64,000 nucleotides of DNA from Tardibacter sp963781025 (GCA_963781025.1 CAWADU010000003.1:62001-126000), one strand, 5' to 3'. Counted from the first letter of the stretch, positions 45,186-54,465 are shown. The notes: a model not told the origin generated them from the letters alone. Numbers and translations are program-made.

Positions 45186-45980
45186 ATGGACGCACGGCCA
45201 ATCCTGTTTTTCGATTCCGGTCTGGGGGGGCTGTCGGTGCTTGAACCGACGCGCAAGCTGCTGCCTGAGGCGCCGGTGGTGTATGTCGCGGACAATGGCG
45301 GCTTTCCCTATGGTATTCGAAGCGAGGCGGAAATCGCCGCGCGGGTGCCTGCGCTGCTCGGCCGGCTGGTGGAGCGTTACCATCCAAGGCTGGTCGTCAT
45401 CGCCTGCAACACGGCCTCGACCATCGCCCTTGCCGCTGTGCGCGCGGCGCTTGATCTGCCGATCGTGGGGACAGTGCCCGCGATCAAGCCGGCGGCGGCG
45501 CTTTCAAAAAGCCGCGTGATCGGGGTGCTGGGTACGGATGCCACCGTGCGCCAGCCTTATGTGGACCGGCTGAGTGCGGAATTCGCGTCCGATTGCACCG
45601 TGCTTCGGCATGGTTCGGCGCGGTTGGTGGAACTGGCCGAGGCAAAGCTGAGAGGGGAAACCGCTGACCCCGCGGAATATCGCGAGGCGTTGAACGGCCT
45701 GATCGACCAACCGGAAGGCCGGCGGATGGACACGGTGGTGCTTGCCTGCACGCATTTCCCGCTTGTCGAGGAGGAGTTGCGCAGCGCTTCGCCGCAGCCG
45801 CTGAGTTTTGTCCATGGCGGGGAGGGGATTGCCCGGCGCATCCAGCATCTGACCGACGGGCAGGACTGGCCGGACGGCGAACAGGACGGGGTCATCGTCT
45901 ATACGCACGCGGCCGATCTTCCCTCTGCCCTGCTGGCGGCGCTGGGGCGCTATGGCTTGAAGCGCGTCGACATTCTCTGA
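45186..45980 (+). CDS. murI: Glutamate racemase
   Basis: 264 aa. Conserved blocks are FFDSGLGGLSVL (Asp10, Ser11), NGGFPYG, VIACNTAST with catalytic Cys74 and VVLACTHFPL with Cys188. It interconverts L- and D-glutamate, supplying D-Glu for peptidoglycan precursors in the cytosol. Stand-alone gene; ATG 45186 is the natural family start. Confidence 0.95.
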   Translation: MDARPILFFDSGLGGLSVLEPTRKLLPEAPVVYVADNGGFPYGIRSEAEIAARVPALLGRLVERYHPRLVVIACNTASTIALAAVRAALDLPIVGTVPAIKPAAALSKSRVIGVLGTDATVRQPYVDRLSAEFASDCTVLRHGSARLVELAEAKLRGETADPAEYREALNGLIDQPEGRRMDTVVLACTHFPLVEEELRSASPQPLSFVHGGEGIARRIQHLTDGQDWPDGEQDGVIVYTHAADLPSALLAALGRYGLKRVDIL

Positions 45981-46142
45981 TAAAAACCGGTTAGCCGGTC
46001 GGACCTCTGTGACAATGGGCGAGGCGCATTCGGCAAGCCGCAATCGCTGGCCGGGATCAACTATCGCAAGCTTCCCCATCGATATGGTGCGGCTTGTTAT
46101 TGCGAGCCATTCGCGCTGGCATGATGGACAAAAGCGAAGTAA

Positions 46143-47390
46143 ATGCCCGCTAAGCGGGAAAGGACGTTCTCGAAAGTGGATTACGCCAAGGTGTTCGATG
46201 AGGCGATCCGGCGGCTGCATGCCGAAGGTCGCTATCGCGTGTTCATCGATATTCTGCGCAACAAGGGAGCATTCCCGAACGCGCGCTGTTTTGCCGGCCA
46301 CAATGGTTCGCGGCCGATAACCGTCTGGTGCTCGAACGACTATCTGGCGATGGGGCAGCATCCGAAGGTCGTTGCCGCCATGGAGGAGGCGCTGCACGAT
46401 GTCGGCGCCGGATCGGGCGGCACCCGCAACATCGGCGGCAACACCCATTACCATATCGAACTGGAAGCCGAACTTGCCGACCTGCATGGCAAGGAGGCGG
46501 CGCTGCTGTTCACCAGCGGCTATGTGTCGAACGAGGCCACTCTTTCGACGCTGGCCCGGTTGATGCCGGGCTGCATCATCTTTTCGGACGAGCTGAATCA
46601 CGCATCGATGATCGCGGGCATCCGCAATTCGGGCTGCGAAAAGAAGGTCTGGCGGCATAACGACGTCGAGCATCTTGAGGAACTGCTGAAGGCGGCTCCT
46701 GCGGACGCGCCCAAGCTGATCGCGTTCGAAAGCGTCTATTCGATGGACGGGGACGTCGCCCCCATCCACGAAGTCTGCGACCTGGCGGATAAATACAATG
46801 CGCTCACATATCTGGACGAAGTCCACGCCGTGGGCATGTACGGCGCGCGCGGGGGCGGCATATCCGAACGCGATGGCGCGGCGCACCGGCTGACCCTCAT
46901 CGAAGGCACGCTCGGCAAGGCGTTCGGGGTGATGGGCGGCTATATCGCGGCGGACAAGAACATTGTGGACGTCATCCGCTCCTATGCGCCGGGCTTTATC
47001 TTCACGACCTCGCTGTCGCCGGTGCTTGTTGCGGGCGTGCTCGCCAGCGTCCGTCATCTGAAGCAATCGAGCGTGGAGCGGGATGAACAGCAGGCGTCCG
47101 CGGCTAAATTGAAGGCCATGCTGACGGAGGTGGGGCTGCCGGTGATGCCGTCGACCACCCATATCGTGCCGCTGCTGGTGGGCGATCCGGTAAAAGCCAA
47201 GAGGATCAGCGATATATTGCTGCTCGAATACGGCATCTATGTGCAGCCGATCAATTATCCCACCGTGCCAAGGGGCACTGAACGGCTGCGTTTCACTCCC
47301 GGCCCAAGCCATGACGAAGCCATGATGCGGAGCCTGACGGCGGCATTGGTCGAGATTTGGGACCGGCTCGAAATGAGACTGGCTGCCTGA
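46143..47390 (+). CDS. hemA: 5-aminolevulinate synthase (ALAS)
   Basis: 415 aa. Class II PLP aminotransferase fold with GSGGTRNIGGNTHYH for glycine/succinyl-CoA binding and PLP lysine Lys259 in EGTLGKAFGVMGG. It makes 5-aminolevulinate from glycine and succinyl-CoA, the first step of haem synthesis by the C4 route, a hallmark of alphaproteobacteria. The N-terminus (MPAKRERTFSK) is about ten residues longer than in most relatives; no better start is visible. Monocistronic. Confidence 0.94.
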   Translation: MPAKRERTFSKVDYAKVFDEAIRRLHAEGRYRVFIDILRNKGAFPNARCFAGHNGSRPITVWCSNDYLAMGQHPKVVAAMEEALHDVGAGSGGTRNIGGNTHYHIELEAELADLHGKEAALLFTSGYVSNEATLSTLARLMPGCIIFSDELNHASMIAGIRNSGCEKKVWRHNDVEHLEELLKAAPADAPKLIAFESVYSMDGDVAPIHEVCDLADKYNALTYLDEVHAVGMYGARGGGISERDGAAHRLTLIEGTLGKAFGVMGGYIAADKNIVDVIRSYAPGFIFTTSLSPVLVAGVLASVRHLKQSSVERDEQQASAAKLKAMLTEVGLPVMPSTTHIVPLLVGDPVKAKRISDILLLEYGIYVQPINYPTVPRGTERLRFTPGPSHDEAMMRSLTAALVEIWDRLEMRLAA

Positions 47391-47462
47391 TACGGCGGCT
47401 GCCGACGCCGAATTTTCGAGGGCACACCGCATTCGGCGATTAACATGCCTCTGGCGGACGGT

Positions 47463-47501
47463 ACGGTAACATCGGGAAGTGTAAATATCCCGTGTTACCG
47501 T
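47463..47501. promoter_or_regulatory. Long inverted repeat upstream of the GGDEF/EAL gene
   Basis: ACGGTAACA-t-CGGGA (47463-47477) pairs with TCCCGTGTTACCGT (47488-47501) with one bulged base around a 10-base loop. ACGGTAAC occurs again near 47,621 and a GGTTAC near 47,661, so this may be a cluster of operators for a DNA-binding regulator. The 292-bp gap holds no gene. Confidence 0.45.
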
Positions 47502-47682
47502 GGGCGATCCACCGAGCGGCGCCTTTTCGGCTATATCGACGATTATCTTTTATCTAGGCCCTTTCACGGCATCTTCGCCGTTAAGTTTAGGGCGTCAGGG
47601 TGGGGGATACACGCGGTGATACGGTAACGCGTTCATTTCGTAGGCCGAATAATCACCTTTTGGTTACCAGTACACGTTCAAG

Positions 47683-50034
47683 GTGACGACAGCTCAAAAT
47701 GAGGTCGTCGTATCTGTGCGTGGTTTGCATATTTATCGTGCTTTCGAGTTTATGCGTTTCGCGGGACCGTTGAACGGCGGGACGGCGGGGGCGATTACTG
47801 CACGCCGCACCGTGACCGTCGTCGCCATGCTGACGATGCTGTGCATGATCGTCCTGCTGACGGTGGTAGCCTTGTCGGGGCGTGCGATGAACCGCGCCGC
47901 CGAACGCATGGAAGAGCGTTTCGTGACCCGCGAGATCGATCGCGCCGTCGCAAGAGTGCTGGACGAGCAGAAAAGCGTGGCTCTGTGGGACGAAGCCGTT
48001 GTCCGCATCCGCGCGGGAAATCAGAAATGGCTCGATTCAGAGATCGGCGCCTATCTGAACGGCAGCTACGGCCATAATCACGTTTACATCGTCGATGGCG
48101 ACGACAAGCTGGTTTATGCATTTCCTCGCAAGGGCGGGACGATCCAGGCCGACTTCGGCCGGGTTTCGTCGTCCGTCTCGCGCTTGATGTACGAGGTTCG
48201 TACCGGGAAAAGGGCACGCGGCATGCGGGTCCGGGATCAGGGATTTACCGCGATCCACGACATTCCGGCTGAGATGGAGGGCGCAAGCGCGCTGCGCTGG
48301 TCCGCGCATCTGCTGAATCTGAACGGCCGCCCGGTTATCGCCAGCGCAATGACCGTGGTGCCGACGACAACGGCCGATGTGAACAGCGCACACGCGCCGC
48401 TCATCATCTCACTCGTAAGGTTGGACGACGCGAAGCTGGCTGCACTTGGTCTGGGCGCGGCTATCCGCGATCTGCACCTGTCGCGCGTCGGACCTTCCGG
48501 CGGGCTTGTGAGCGTTCCATTTGACGCCGACGACGGCGTGCGGATCGGCGCATTGCAATGGACACCGCATCATCCTGGCCACCGGCAGCTCACCTTCATC
48601 CTGCCGTTGCTTGGGATCGGCGCGATATGGGTGGTCTACGCCACGCTCGCCCTACTGCGTCGTCTGATAATCCTGTCGCGCGGGCTGGAAAAAAGCGAGC
48701 GCGAGGCCGTGCGGCTTTCCTATTATGATTCGCTCTGCGACCTGCCCAACCGACGAAAATTCATCCAGAGCCTGCATGAGAAGATAGGTGATTGGCTGAA
48801 GGGGGACGGGACCCGTCCGCTGGTCGCCTATATCGATCTGGATCGTTTCAAGGACATCAACGACACGCTGGGTCACGATACGGGCGACGAGCTGGTCCGA
48901 TCGGTGGGTGAAAGGTTGATGGCTGCCCTTTCCGGCGGCGGGCATGTGCTGGCGCGGCTGGGCGGCGATGAATTCGCTGTAATGACGACCACCGCCGATC
49001 CGCTGGCCGGATGGAAGCTCGGCCGCCAACTTTGCGCCGCTTTCGTCGATCCGGTCCAGGCCGGTGACCATATCGTGGCGATTGCCGCGTCCATCGGGAT
49101 CGCAATTCCCTCTTCGACCCAGGCTGACGCGGCCGAATTGATGCGTGAGGCTGACATCGCGCTTTACCGGGCAAAAGAGGCGGGGCGGGGCAGGGCCGTC
49201 ATATTCAGACCCGAAATGGGCGAAGCCGTTGAACGCCGTCGCCAGACCGAACTGAACCTCAGGGCCGCGATCGCCAAGGGCCAGTTGCACGTGGTTTACC
49301 AGCCGGTGCTGACGATCGAGGGAGCACCGCAATTCAACAGCGTCGAGGCGCTGCTGCGTTGGGAGCATCCAGAGCGCGGCCTGATTTCGCCGGATGAGTT
49401 CATTCCGATCGCCGAGACATCCGGCCAGATGGCGGCGCTTGGCGACTGGGTGTTATCGCAGGCGCTGAAGGATGGCGCCCGCTGGCCCGGTTTGCAGATC
49501 GCGGTCAACCTGTCGCCGGTTCAACTCAAGGCGGACGGCTTTGTGCGCAGGGTCAGCCGGATGGTGGCGGACGCGCATGCCAGGCCGTCGCAGATCATCT
49601 TCGAGGTCACCGAAAATGTGATGATGGACGCGAGTGGCCAGGCGGGGCAGGCATTGAAGGACCTGCGCGCTCTTGGCTTCAGGATCGCACTTGACGATTT
49701 CGGCACCGGCTATTCATCGCTTTCTTATCTGCGCCGTTTCCAGTTCGACCGACTGAAGATCGACCGCTCCTTCATCGAGGGCGTGGAGGAAGACAGCGAG
49801 GCGATGGCCGTGATCGAGATGGTGGTCGTCTTGGGCCGCAAGCTTGGGCTGGAAATCGTTGCCGAAGGGATCGAAAACGAAACTCAGGCGCGATTGATGA
49901 AAGCGGTCGGGTGCACCCATTTGCAGGGCTGGTTCGTCGCGCGTCCGCTCGAATGCTCGGACGTCACGAAAATGCTCGACACATCCCCCAGGGTGGAACC
50001 GATCGTTCAGGTGTTGCGGGGCTCGGCCGCCTGA
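47683..50034 (+). CDS. CHASE4-GGDEF-EAL c-di-GMP turnover protein
   Basis: 783 aa as read from GTG 47683; the true start may be GTG 47716 or ATG 47752. A transmembrane helix at about 45-66 is followed by a periplasmic CHASE4 sensor domain (about 75-280) and a second helix near 305-328. The GGDEF domain keeps its active site RLGGDEFAV (427-431) and the EAL domain keeps EALLRWE (555-557), EVTENVM and DDFGTGYSSL. Both activities look intact, so it can in principle make and degrade c-di-GMP, tuned by an external signal. Its end overlaps the convergent Rrf2 gene by 28 bp. Confidence 0.9.
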   Translation: MTTAQNEVVVSVRGLHIYRAFEFMRFAGPLNGGTAGAITARRTVTVVAMLTMLCMIVLLTVVALSGRAMNRAAERMEERFVTREIDRAVARVLDEQKSVALWDEAVVRIRAGNQKWLDSEIGAYLNGSYGHNHVYIVDGDDKLVYAFPRKGGTIQADFGRVSSSVSRLMYEVRTGKRARGMRVRDQGFTAIHDIPAEMEGASALRWSAHLLNLNGRPVIASAMTVVPTTTADVNSAHAPLIISLVRLDDAKLAALGLGAAIRDLHLSRVGPSGGLVSVPFDADDGVRIGALQWTPHHPGHRQLTFILPLLGIGAIWVVYATLALLRRLIILSRGLEKSEREAVRLSYYDSLCDLPNRRKFIQSLHEKIGDWLKGDGTRPLVAYIDLDRFKDINDTLGHDTGDELVRSVGERLMAALSGGGHVLARLGGDEFAVMTTTADPLAGWKLGRQLCAAFVDPVQAGDHIVAIAASIGIAIPSSTQADAAELMREADIALYRAKEAGRGRAVIFRPEMGEAVERRRQTELNLRAAIAKGQLHVVYQPVLTIEGAPQFNSVEALLRWEHPERGLISPDEFIPIAETSGQMAALGDWVLSQALKDGARWPGLQIAVNLSPVQLKADGFVRRVSRMVADAHARPSQIIFEVTENVMMDASGQAGQALKDLRALGFRIALDDFGTGYSSLSYLRRFQFDRLKIDRSFIEGVEEDSEAMAVIEMVVVLGRKLGLEIVAEGIENETQARLMKAVGCTHLQGWFVARPLECSDVTKMLDTSPRVEPIVQVLRGSAA

Positions 50035-50492
50035 ATTTGCGGTGCGTCGTCTGACTGCGGGCTCCCCTGAACGGGAGGACTTGCCAGCAATTGCACAAGC
50101 GCGCTCTTGTTCGTGGTGATGTCGGCAAGCGTCTTGCGATCGAGCACGCTCATGAACGCCGCCAGCGCTTCCTTGACGACACCCGTCAACCCGCAAGCCG
50201 GCGCAATATAGCAGCTTTCGCAATCGACAAGGTTGAACCCTTCCTCGGTGCGGCGGACGACTTTGCCGATGTTGATATCCGCCGGCGGCAGGGCCAGGCG
50301 CAGGCCGCCCTTGCGACCTCGAACTGCGCTGACATATCCTGCGTGCACCAGATCATTGGCCACCTTCATCAGGTGATTTTGCGAGATGCCATAGGTTTTT
50401 GCGATCTCACTGATCGAGCAAAGCCGGTCCTGCTCCGCAGCCAGATGGATCAGCACACGCAAGGCGTAATCGGTGTATCGCGTCAGTTTCAT
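50007..50492 (-). CDS. nsrR: Rrf2 family regulator, NsrR-like
   Basis: 161 aa from ATG 50492; an ATG 18 bp upstream is possible. The winged helix (MKLTRYTDYALRVLIHLA, SQNHLMKVANDLVHAGYV) is followed by the cluster motif C-x2-C-x5-C in DCESCYIAPAC, as in Fe-S-containing NsrR. NsrR loses repression when nitric oxide reacts with the cluster. It is divergent from the globin gene at 50621, and NsrR-type operator sequences lie between. The C-terminal ~25 residues are Gln/Pro-rich. Confidence 0.85.
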   Translation of the reverse strand: MKLTRYTDYALRVLIHLAAEQDRLCSISEIAKTYGISQNHLMKVANDLVHAGYVSAVRGRKGGLRLALPPADINIGKVVRRTEEGFNLVDCESCYIAPACGLTGVVKEALAAFMSVLDRKTLADITTNKSALVQLLASPPVQGSPQSDDAPQIQAAEPRNT

Positions 50493-50566
50493 CGGATGCC
50501 GGACAGCCATCCGTTCATTCGGAAAATAAACATATATCTATCTTGCATGTTTTAGACCCCCATTAT

Positions 50567-50588
50567 AGATGCAATCAAAATACATGTT
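50567..50588. promoter_or_regulatory. NsrR-type operator before the globin gene
   Basis: AGATGCAATCAAAATACATG followed by TT matches the known NsrR site pattern (AGATGCATTTAAAATACATC, then TT) at nearly all positions. It sits 32 bp upstream of the globin GTG. A weaker AAACAT...ATGTTT inverted pair (about 50,528-50,552) lies nearer the regulator gene. Confidence 0.65.
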
Positions 50589-50620
50589 TATTCATTTTGA
50601 AGCATTGGGAGGAAGTTACT

Positions 50621-51064
50621 GTGACCACACCGCTTTCCGCTGAGACCATCGCCATCATCAAATCCACCGCGCCCGCACTTCAAAAGCATGGCGTCGCCAT
50701 CACGACGTGCATGTATGAGCGGCTGTTCGCCGACGAAAAGATCAAAGAGATGTTCGACCAGGCTGCCCAGAAATCCGGCGAGCAGCCAAAACGTCTTGCA
50801 GCCGCGATCCTTGGCTATGCCCGGAATATCGATAATCTCGATGCATTGGGCGCAGCCATGCAGCGCATGGTCGAACGTCATGTCGAAACAGGTGTTCGGC
50901 CTGAACACTATCCGGCGGTGGCCAACGCCTTGTTGCCGGCCATCAAGGACGTGCTTGGGGATGCGGTCGACGACACGGTGCTCAATGCCTGGGGCGAAGC
51001 TTATTGGTTTCTTGCCGATATGCTGATGGGCAGGGAAGCTCGTCTTTACGCGCGGGCCGCCTGA
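50621..51064 (+). CDS. Single-domain globin (flavohaemoglobin-type)
   Basis: 147 aa starting at GTG 50621, which has GGAGGAAG six bases upstream. The globin fold resembles the haem domain of flavohaemoproteins and Vitreoscilla haemoglobin: IAIIKSTAPALQKHGVAITT, then LGYARNIDNLDALGAAMQRM, proximal His in VERHVETGV, and YWFLADMLMG. The FAD/NAD reductase domain of Hmp is absent, so electrons must come from elsewhere. It is likely induced by nitric oxide through NsrR and used for NO detoxification or oxygen supply. Confidence 0.88.
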   Translation: MTTPLSAETIAIIKSTAPALQKHGVAITTCMYERLFADEKIKEMFDQAAQKSGEQPKRLAAAILGYARNIDNLDALGAAMQRMVERHVETGVRPEHYPAVANALLPAIKDVLGDAVDDTVLNAWGEAYWFLADMLMGREARLYARAA

Positions 51065-51173
51065 CAGCCTCCGCCGACACATGCGGGCGGATCGGCAACA
51101 GTGCGTTGCGATTCCGCCCGCATCCACCTAGAGAAGCAGCGACTTATCGACTCGCTTTTCCAGGGAAACGCCC

Positions 51174-51617
51174 ATGGCCGACACCGTCGCCATCGCATCG
51201 GATCACGCAGCCATTGAAATGAAGGCGGCGCTGGGCGCGTGGCTTGTTGAAAACGGCTATGAAGTGACCGATCTCGGACCGGCAACCGCCGATTCCGTCG
51301 ATTATCCCGATTATGGCTACAAGCTGGCCAGGGCGATCGCGTCCGGCGCGGCGCGGTGGGGCGTGGCGCTGTGCGGATCGGGCATCGGCATTTCAATTGC
51401 CATCAACCGCAATCCCGCCGCGCGCTGCGCACTTGTGTCGGACAATCTGGCGGCCCGGCTTGCGCGGCAGCACAATGATGCCAACATCGTCGCCATGGGC
51501 GCGCGGTTGATCGGCATCGAGACGGCCAAGGATTGCCTGCAGGCGTTTCTTACAACGCCTTTTGGCGGCGACCGGCACGCCCGTCGCGTCGAAAAGCTGT
51601 CCAATCCGCAAATTTGA
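51174..51617 (+). CDS. rpiB: Ribose-5-phosphate isomerase B
   Basis: 147 aa. LacAB_rpiB fold: ASDHAAIEMKAAL at the N-terminus, ALCGSGIGISIAINR with the active-site Cys, and SDNLAARLARQHNDANI. It interconverts ribose-5-phosphate and ribulose-5-phosphate in the pentose phosphate pathway. ATG 51174. It lies 45 bp upstream of glyA and is probably co-transcribed with it. Confidence 0.93.
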   Translation: MADTVAIASDHAAIEMKAALGAWLVENGYEVTDLGPATADSVDYPDYGYKLARAIASGAARWGVALCGSGIGISIAINRNPAARCALVSDNLAARLARQHNDANIVAMGARLIGIETAKDCLQAFLTTPFGGDRHARRVEKLSNPQI

Positions 51618-51662
51618 CCCTAGTGACCCTCGTGATATGACCACCAAAAAGGAGGCTTGCCG

Positions 51663-52979
51663 ATGAGCACCGCAACCGCATCCGTGAACAGTCAGGTGCA
51701 GCCGGACGGCTTCTTCACTCGTGGCCTTGGCGCTGCCGATGCCGCCGTCGCCGCCGGGATCCAGCACGAACTGAAGCGGCAGCGGGAACAGATCGAGCTG
51801 ATCGCATCAGAGAACATCGTGTCGCGCGCGGTGCTTGAGGCGCAAGGTTCGATCTTCACCAACAAATACGCCGAGGGCTATCCCGGCAAGCGCTACTATC
51901 AGGGCTGCGCGCCGTCGGATGAGGTCGAACAGCTCGCGATCGATCGCGCCAGGCAGATTTTCGACGCCGCCTATGCGAACGTCCAGCCGCATTCCGGCGC
52001 GCAGGCCAATGGAGCGGTGATGCTGGCGCTGCTGCAGCCCGGCGACACCTTCCTGGGCATGTCGCTCGATGCGGGCGGCCACCTCACCCATGGCGCGCGT
52101 GCGGCGATGTCGGGCAAATGGTTCAACGCCGTGCAGTACGGCGTCGACAAGGACAGCCACGTTATCGATTATGACGCGGTTGAAAAGCTGGCGATCGAAA
52201 GCAAGCCCAAGCTTATCATTGCCGGTGGATCGGCCTATCCGCGCTTCCTCGATTTCGAGCGTTTCCGCGCGATTGCCGACAAGGTGGGAGCGCTGCTGTT
52301 CGTCGACATGGCGCATTTCGCCGGGCTTGTGGCAGGCGGCGTCCATCCCAGCCCCGTTCCCTATGCCGATGTCGTCACCACGACCACCCACAAGACGCTT
52401 CGCGGTCCGCGCGGCGGCATGGTCCTCAGCCGCGACGAAGCCATCGGCAAGAAGATCAATTCGGCGGTCTTTCCCGGCCTTCAGGGCGGACCTCTGGTGC
52501 ACATCATCGCTGCCAAGGCGGTGGCGTTCGGCGAGGTGCTGCAGCCGGAGTTCAAGAGCTATGCGCGCGCCGTGGTCGAAAACGCCAAGGCGCTTGCGAG
52601 CCGCCTGAAGGAGCGGGGGGCGGACATCGTGTCGGGCGGCACCGACACCCATCTCGCGCTCATCGACCTGCGTCCGCTCGGGCTGACCGGCAAGGCCGCC
52701 GACGAGGCGCTGGAGCATGCGGGCATCACCTGTAACAAGAACGGCGTGCCGTTCGATCCGCTACCGCCGACGCAGACCAGCGGCATTCGCGTGGGCTCGC
52801 CCGCAGGCACGACGCGCGGCTTTGGCGTTGCCGAGTTCCGCGAGATCGGCGACATGATCGCCGATGTGCTCGACGGGTTGAAGGCCAATGGGCAGGAAGG
52901 CAACAGGGCGGTGGAACTTGCGGTGCGTGAGCGCGTCAAGGCGCTGACTGCGCGTTTCCCGATCTACGCGGACCTCTAG
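51663..52979 (+). CDS. glyA: Serine hydroxymethyltransferase
   Basis: 438 aa from ATG 51663, with AAGGAGG seven bases upstream; a TTG two codons before is unlikely. PLP lysine Lys244 lies in TTTTHKTLRGPRGG; other family blocks are IELIASENIVS and YAEGYPGKRYYQGC. It converts serine and tetrahydrofolate to glycine and methylene-tetrahydrofolate, feeding one-carbon metabolism. nrdR follows 3 bp later, so rpiB-glyA-nrdR look like one operon. Confidence 0.96.
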   Translation: MSTATASVNSQVQPDGFFTRGLGAADAAVAAGIQHELKRQREQIELIASENIVSRAVLEAQGSIFTNKYAEGYPGKRYYQGCAPSDEVEQLAIDRARQIFDAAYANVQPHSGAQANGAVMLALLQPGDTFLGMSLDAGGHLTHGARAAMSGKWFNAVQYGVDKDSHVIDYDAVEKLAIESKPKLIIAGGSAYPRFLDFERFRAIADKVGALLFVDMAHFAGLVAGGVHPSPVPYADVVTTTTHKTLRGPRGGMVLSRDEAIGKKINSAVFPGLQGGPLVHIIAAKAVAFGEVLQPEFKSYARAVVENAKALASRLKERGADIVSGGTDTHLALIDLRPLGLTGKAADEALEHAGITCNKNGVPFDPLPPTQTSGIRVGSPAGTTRGFGVAEFREIGDMIADVLDGLKANGQEGNRAVELAVRERVKALTARFPIYADL

Positions 52980-52982
52980 TCC

Positions 52983-53444
52983 TTGCGCTGCCCTTTTTGC
53001 GGCCATGACGACAGCCAGGTGAAGGACAGCCGTCCCACGGAGGACGGCGCTTCCATCCGCAGACGGCGTCAGTGCGAAGGCTGCGGCGCGCGCTTCACCA
53101 CCTTCGAGCGGGTCCAGCTGCGCGAACTGGTCGTGGCGAAGAAGGGCGGCAAGCGCGAGCCGTTCGAACGCGAGAAGCTGGAACGCTCGATCATCATCGC
53201 CTGCCGCAAACGGCCGGTTGATCCGGCGCGGATCGAACGGCTTGTCTCGGCCATCCAGCGTCAGCTTGAAACCCAGGGCGAAACCGAGGTGGAGGCTGAC
53301 ACGATCGGGCAATTGGTAATGGATGGCTTGAAGGCGCTCGATCCGGTCGCCTACATCCGCTTCGCCAGCGTCTACAAGGATTTCACCGAAGCCAAGGACT
53401 TCGAGGATTTCGCCGGTTCGGTAAACGAAGCGGAAAAGGAATGA
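52983..53444 (+). CDS. nrdR: Transcriptional repressor NrdR
   Basis: 153 aa; it starts with TTG at 52983, three bases after the glyA stop, because the family N-terminus is MRCPFCGHDD. Zinc ribbon Cys3, Cys6, Cys31 and Cys34 (CPFC, CEGC), then an ATP-cone domain from about residue 49. NrdR senses ATP/dATP and represses ribonucleotide reductase genes at NrdR boxes. The glyA-nrdR linkage is widespread in alphaproteobacteria. Confidence 0.95.
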   Translation: MRCPFCGHDDSQVKDSRPTEDGASIRRRRQCEGCGARFTTFERVQLRELVVAKKGGKREPFEREKLERSIIIACRKRPVDPARIERLVSAIQRQLETQGETEVEADTIGQLVMDGLKALDPVAYIRFASVYKDFTEAKDFEDFAGSVNEAEKE

Positions 53445-53455
53445 GAGCCGTTATC

Positions 53456-53530
53456 GTCATTCCAGCGAAGGCTGGAATCCCCGCTGAGTGCGTATTGGAT
53501 CCCGGTCTCCGCTGGGTAACGCCGGGCTGT
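53456..53530. repeat. REP-like intergenic palindrome
   Basis: ATTCCAGCGAAGGCTGGAAT is an almost perfect palindrome, followed by a second weaker arm pair up to GCTGGGTAACG. This kind of ATTCC-GCGAA-GC-GGAAT element is scattered between genes in many proteobacterial genomes. It lies between nrdR and trmJ and could stabilise or end the transcript. Confidence 0.55.
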
Positions 53531-53534
53531 TGAG

Positions 53535-54272
53535 ATGGATGAGGTTGTGACTGCTCCCACCGTCGTCCTTGTTCGCCCCCAGCTGGGCGAAAATATCGGC
53601 AAGGCGGCGCGGGCGATGCTCAATTTCGGGCTTACCGACATGCGCCTCGTTTCTCCGCGCGATGGCTGGCCGAACCCGGATGCCGGCCCGGCGGCAAGCG
53701 GCGCTGACCTGGTGCTCGCCAATGCCCGCGTGTTCGAAACGGTCGCCGAAGCAGTTGCCGATTGCCACTTTGTCTATGCCACCACCGTCAGGAAGCGCGG
53801 GCTCACAAAGCCTGTCGTCACGCCGGAGATGGCGGCGCGTGAAATACGCGTGCGACCCGAACGGTCGGCGCTGATCTTCGGGCCGGAGCGCTCGGGCCTG
53901 GAGACCGACGATGTCGCCTGCGCACAGGCGATCCTTACCGTGCCAGTCAATCCCGAATTCGGCTCGCTCAATCTGGCGCAGGCGGTGATCCTGGCCGCCT
54001 ATGAATGGTCAAAGGCCGGCGGACAGCCGCAGACGGTGATCGACAATTATGAGGGCCCGGCTTCGCAGGGGTCGCTTGAGGGGCTGATCGGGCAGGTGGA
54101 CGATGCACTGGAGGACGCGGGCTATTACCACGTTCCCGCGCGCGTCGTGACGGCAAAGCGGACACTCCGCAACCTGCTGACCCGCCCGGCATGGAGCGAG
54201 AAGGAAGTCCGCACGCTGCGCGGCATCGTTCATGCGCTGGTCGAGGGACGGCGCGGGGGACGGCCTCGCTGA
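53535..54272 (+). CDS. trmJ: tRNA/rRNA 2'-O-methyltransferase TrmJ (SpoU family)
   Basis: 245 aa. SPOUT knot motifs are VVLVRPQLGENIGKAARAML, LIFGPERSGLETDD and NPEFGSLNLAQAVILAAYEW. The C-terminal extension fits TrmJ rather than the shorter TrmL. It is predicted to 2'-O-methylate position 32 of tRNAs using SAM. ATG 53535 is 8 bp from the REP-like element. It is followed by the rpsD leader region. Confidence 0.9.
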   Translation: MDEVVTAPTVVLVRPQLGENIGKAARAMLNFGLTDMRLVSPRDGWPNPDAGPAASGADLVLANARVFETVAEAVADCHFVYATTVRKRGLTKPVVTPEMAAREIRVRPERSALIFGPERSGLETDDVACAQAILTVPVNPEFGSLNLAQAVILAAYEWSKAGGQPQTVIDNYEGPASQGSLEGLIGQVDDALEDAGYYHVPARVVTAKRTLRNLLTRPAWSEKEVRTLRGIVHALVEGRRGGRPR

Positions 54273-54315
54273 GCTTCGCTCGACATGAATGCAAAGTTGA
54301 TTCATCACGCGAAAG

Positions 54316-54344
54316 TTGACTCTTGGCCCTATCCCCGCCATTAG
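54316..54344 (+). promoter_or_regulatory. Putative rpsD promoter
   Basis: TTGACT (54316-54321), 17-bp spacer and CATTAG (54339-54344). An almost identical AAAGTTGA-TC stretch precedes it by 22 bp. It would give rpsD a ~160-nt leader, in which an S4 autoregulatory structure could exist, but no clear pseudoknot was recognised. Confidence 0.4.
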
Positions 54345-54439
54345 GCCGCCTTCGCAATTGGCCCCGCACCCCTGGTGAAGCGGCGGCCGCATCGGATTTC
54401 GGTCCGGTGGTGCGGTTCCAGGGACACGCTCAGTCCTTC

Positions 54440-54465
54440 CCGAAAAGTGGGGAACCGGTTTTCGG
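54440..54465. repeat. CCGAAAA...TTTTCGG intergenic palindrome
   Basis: CCGAAAA and TTTTCGG flank a GTGGGGAACCGG centre. Elements of the form CCGAAAAGTGGGAACCGG-TTTTCGG are frequent in alphaproteobacterial intergenic regions. Located in the rpsD leader, 46 bp before the start. Confidence 0.5.
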
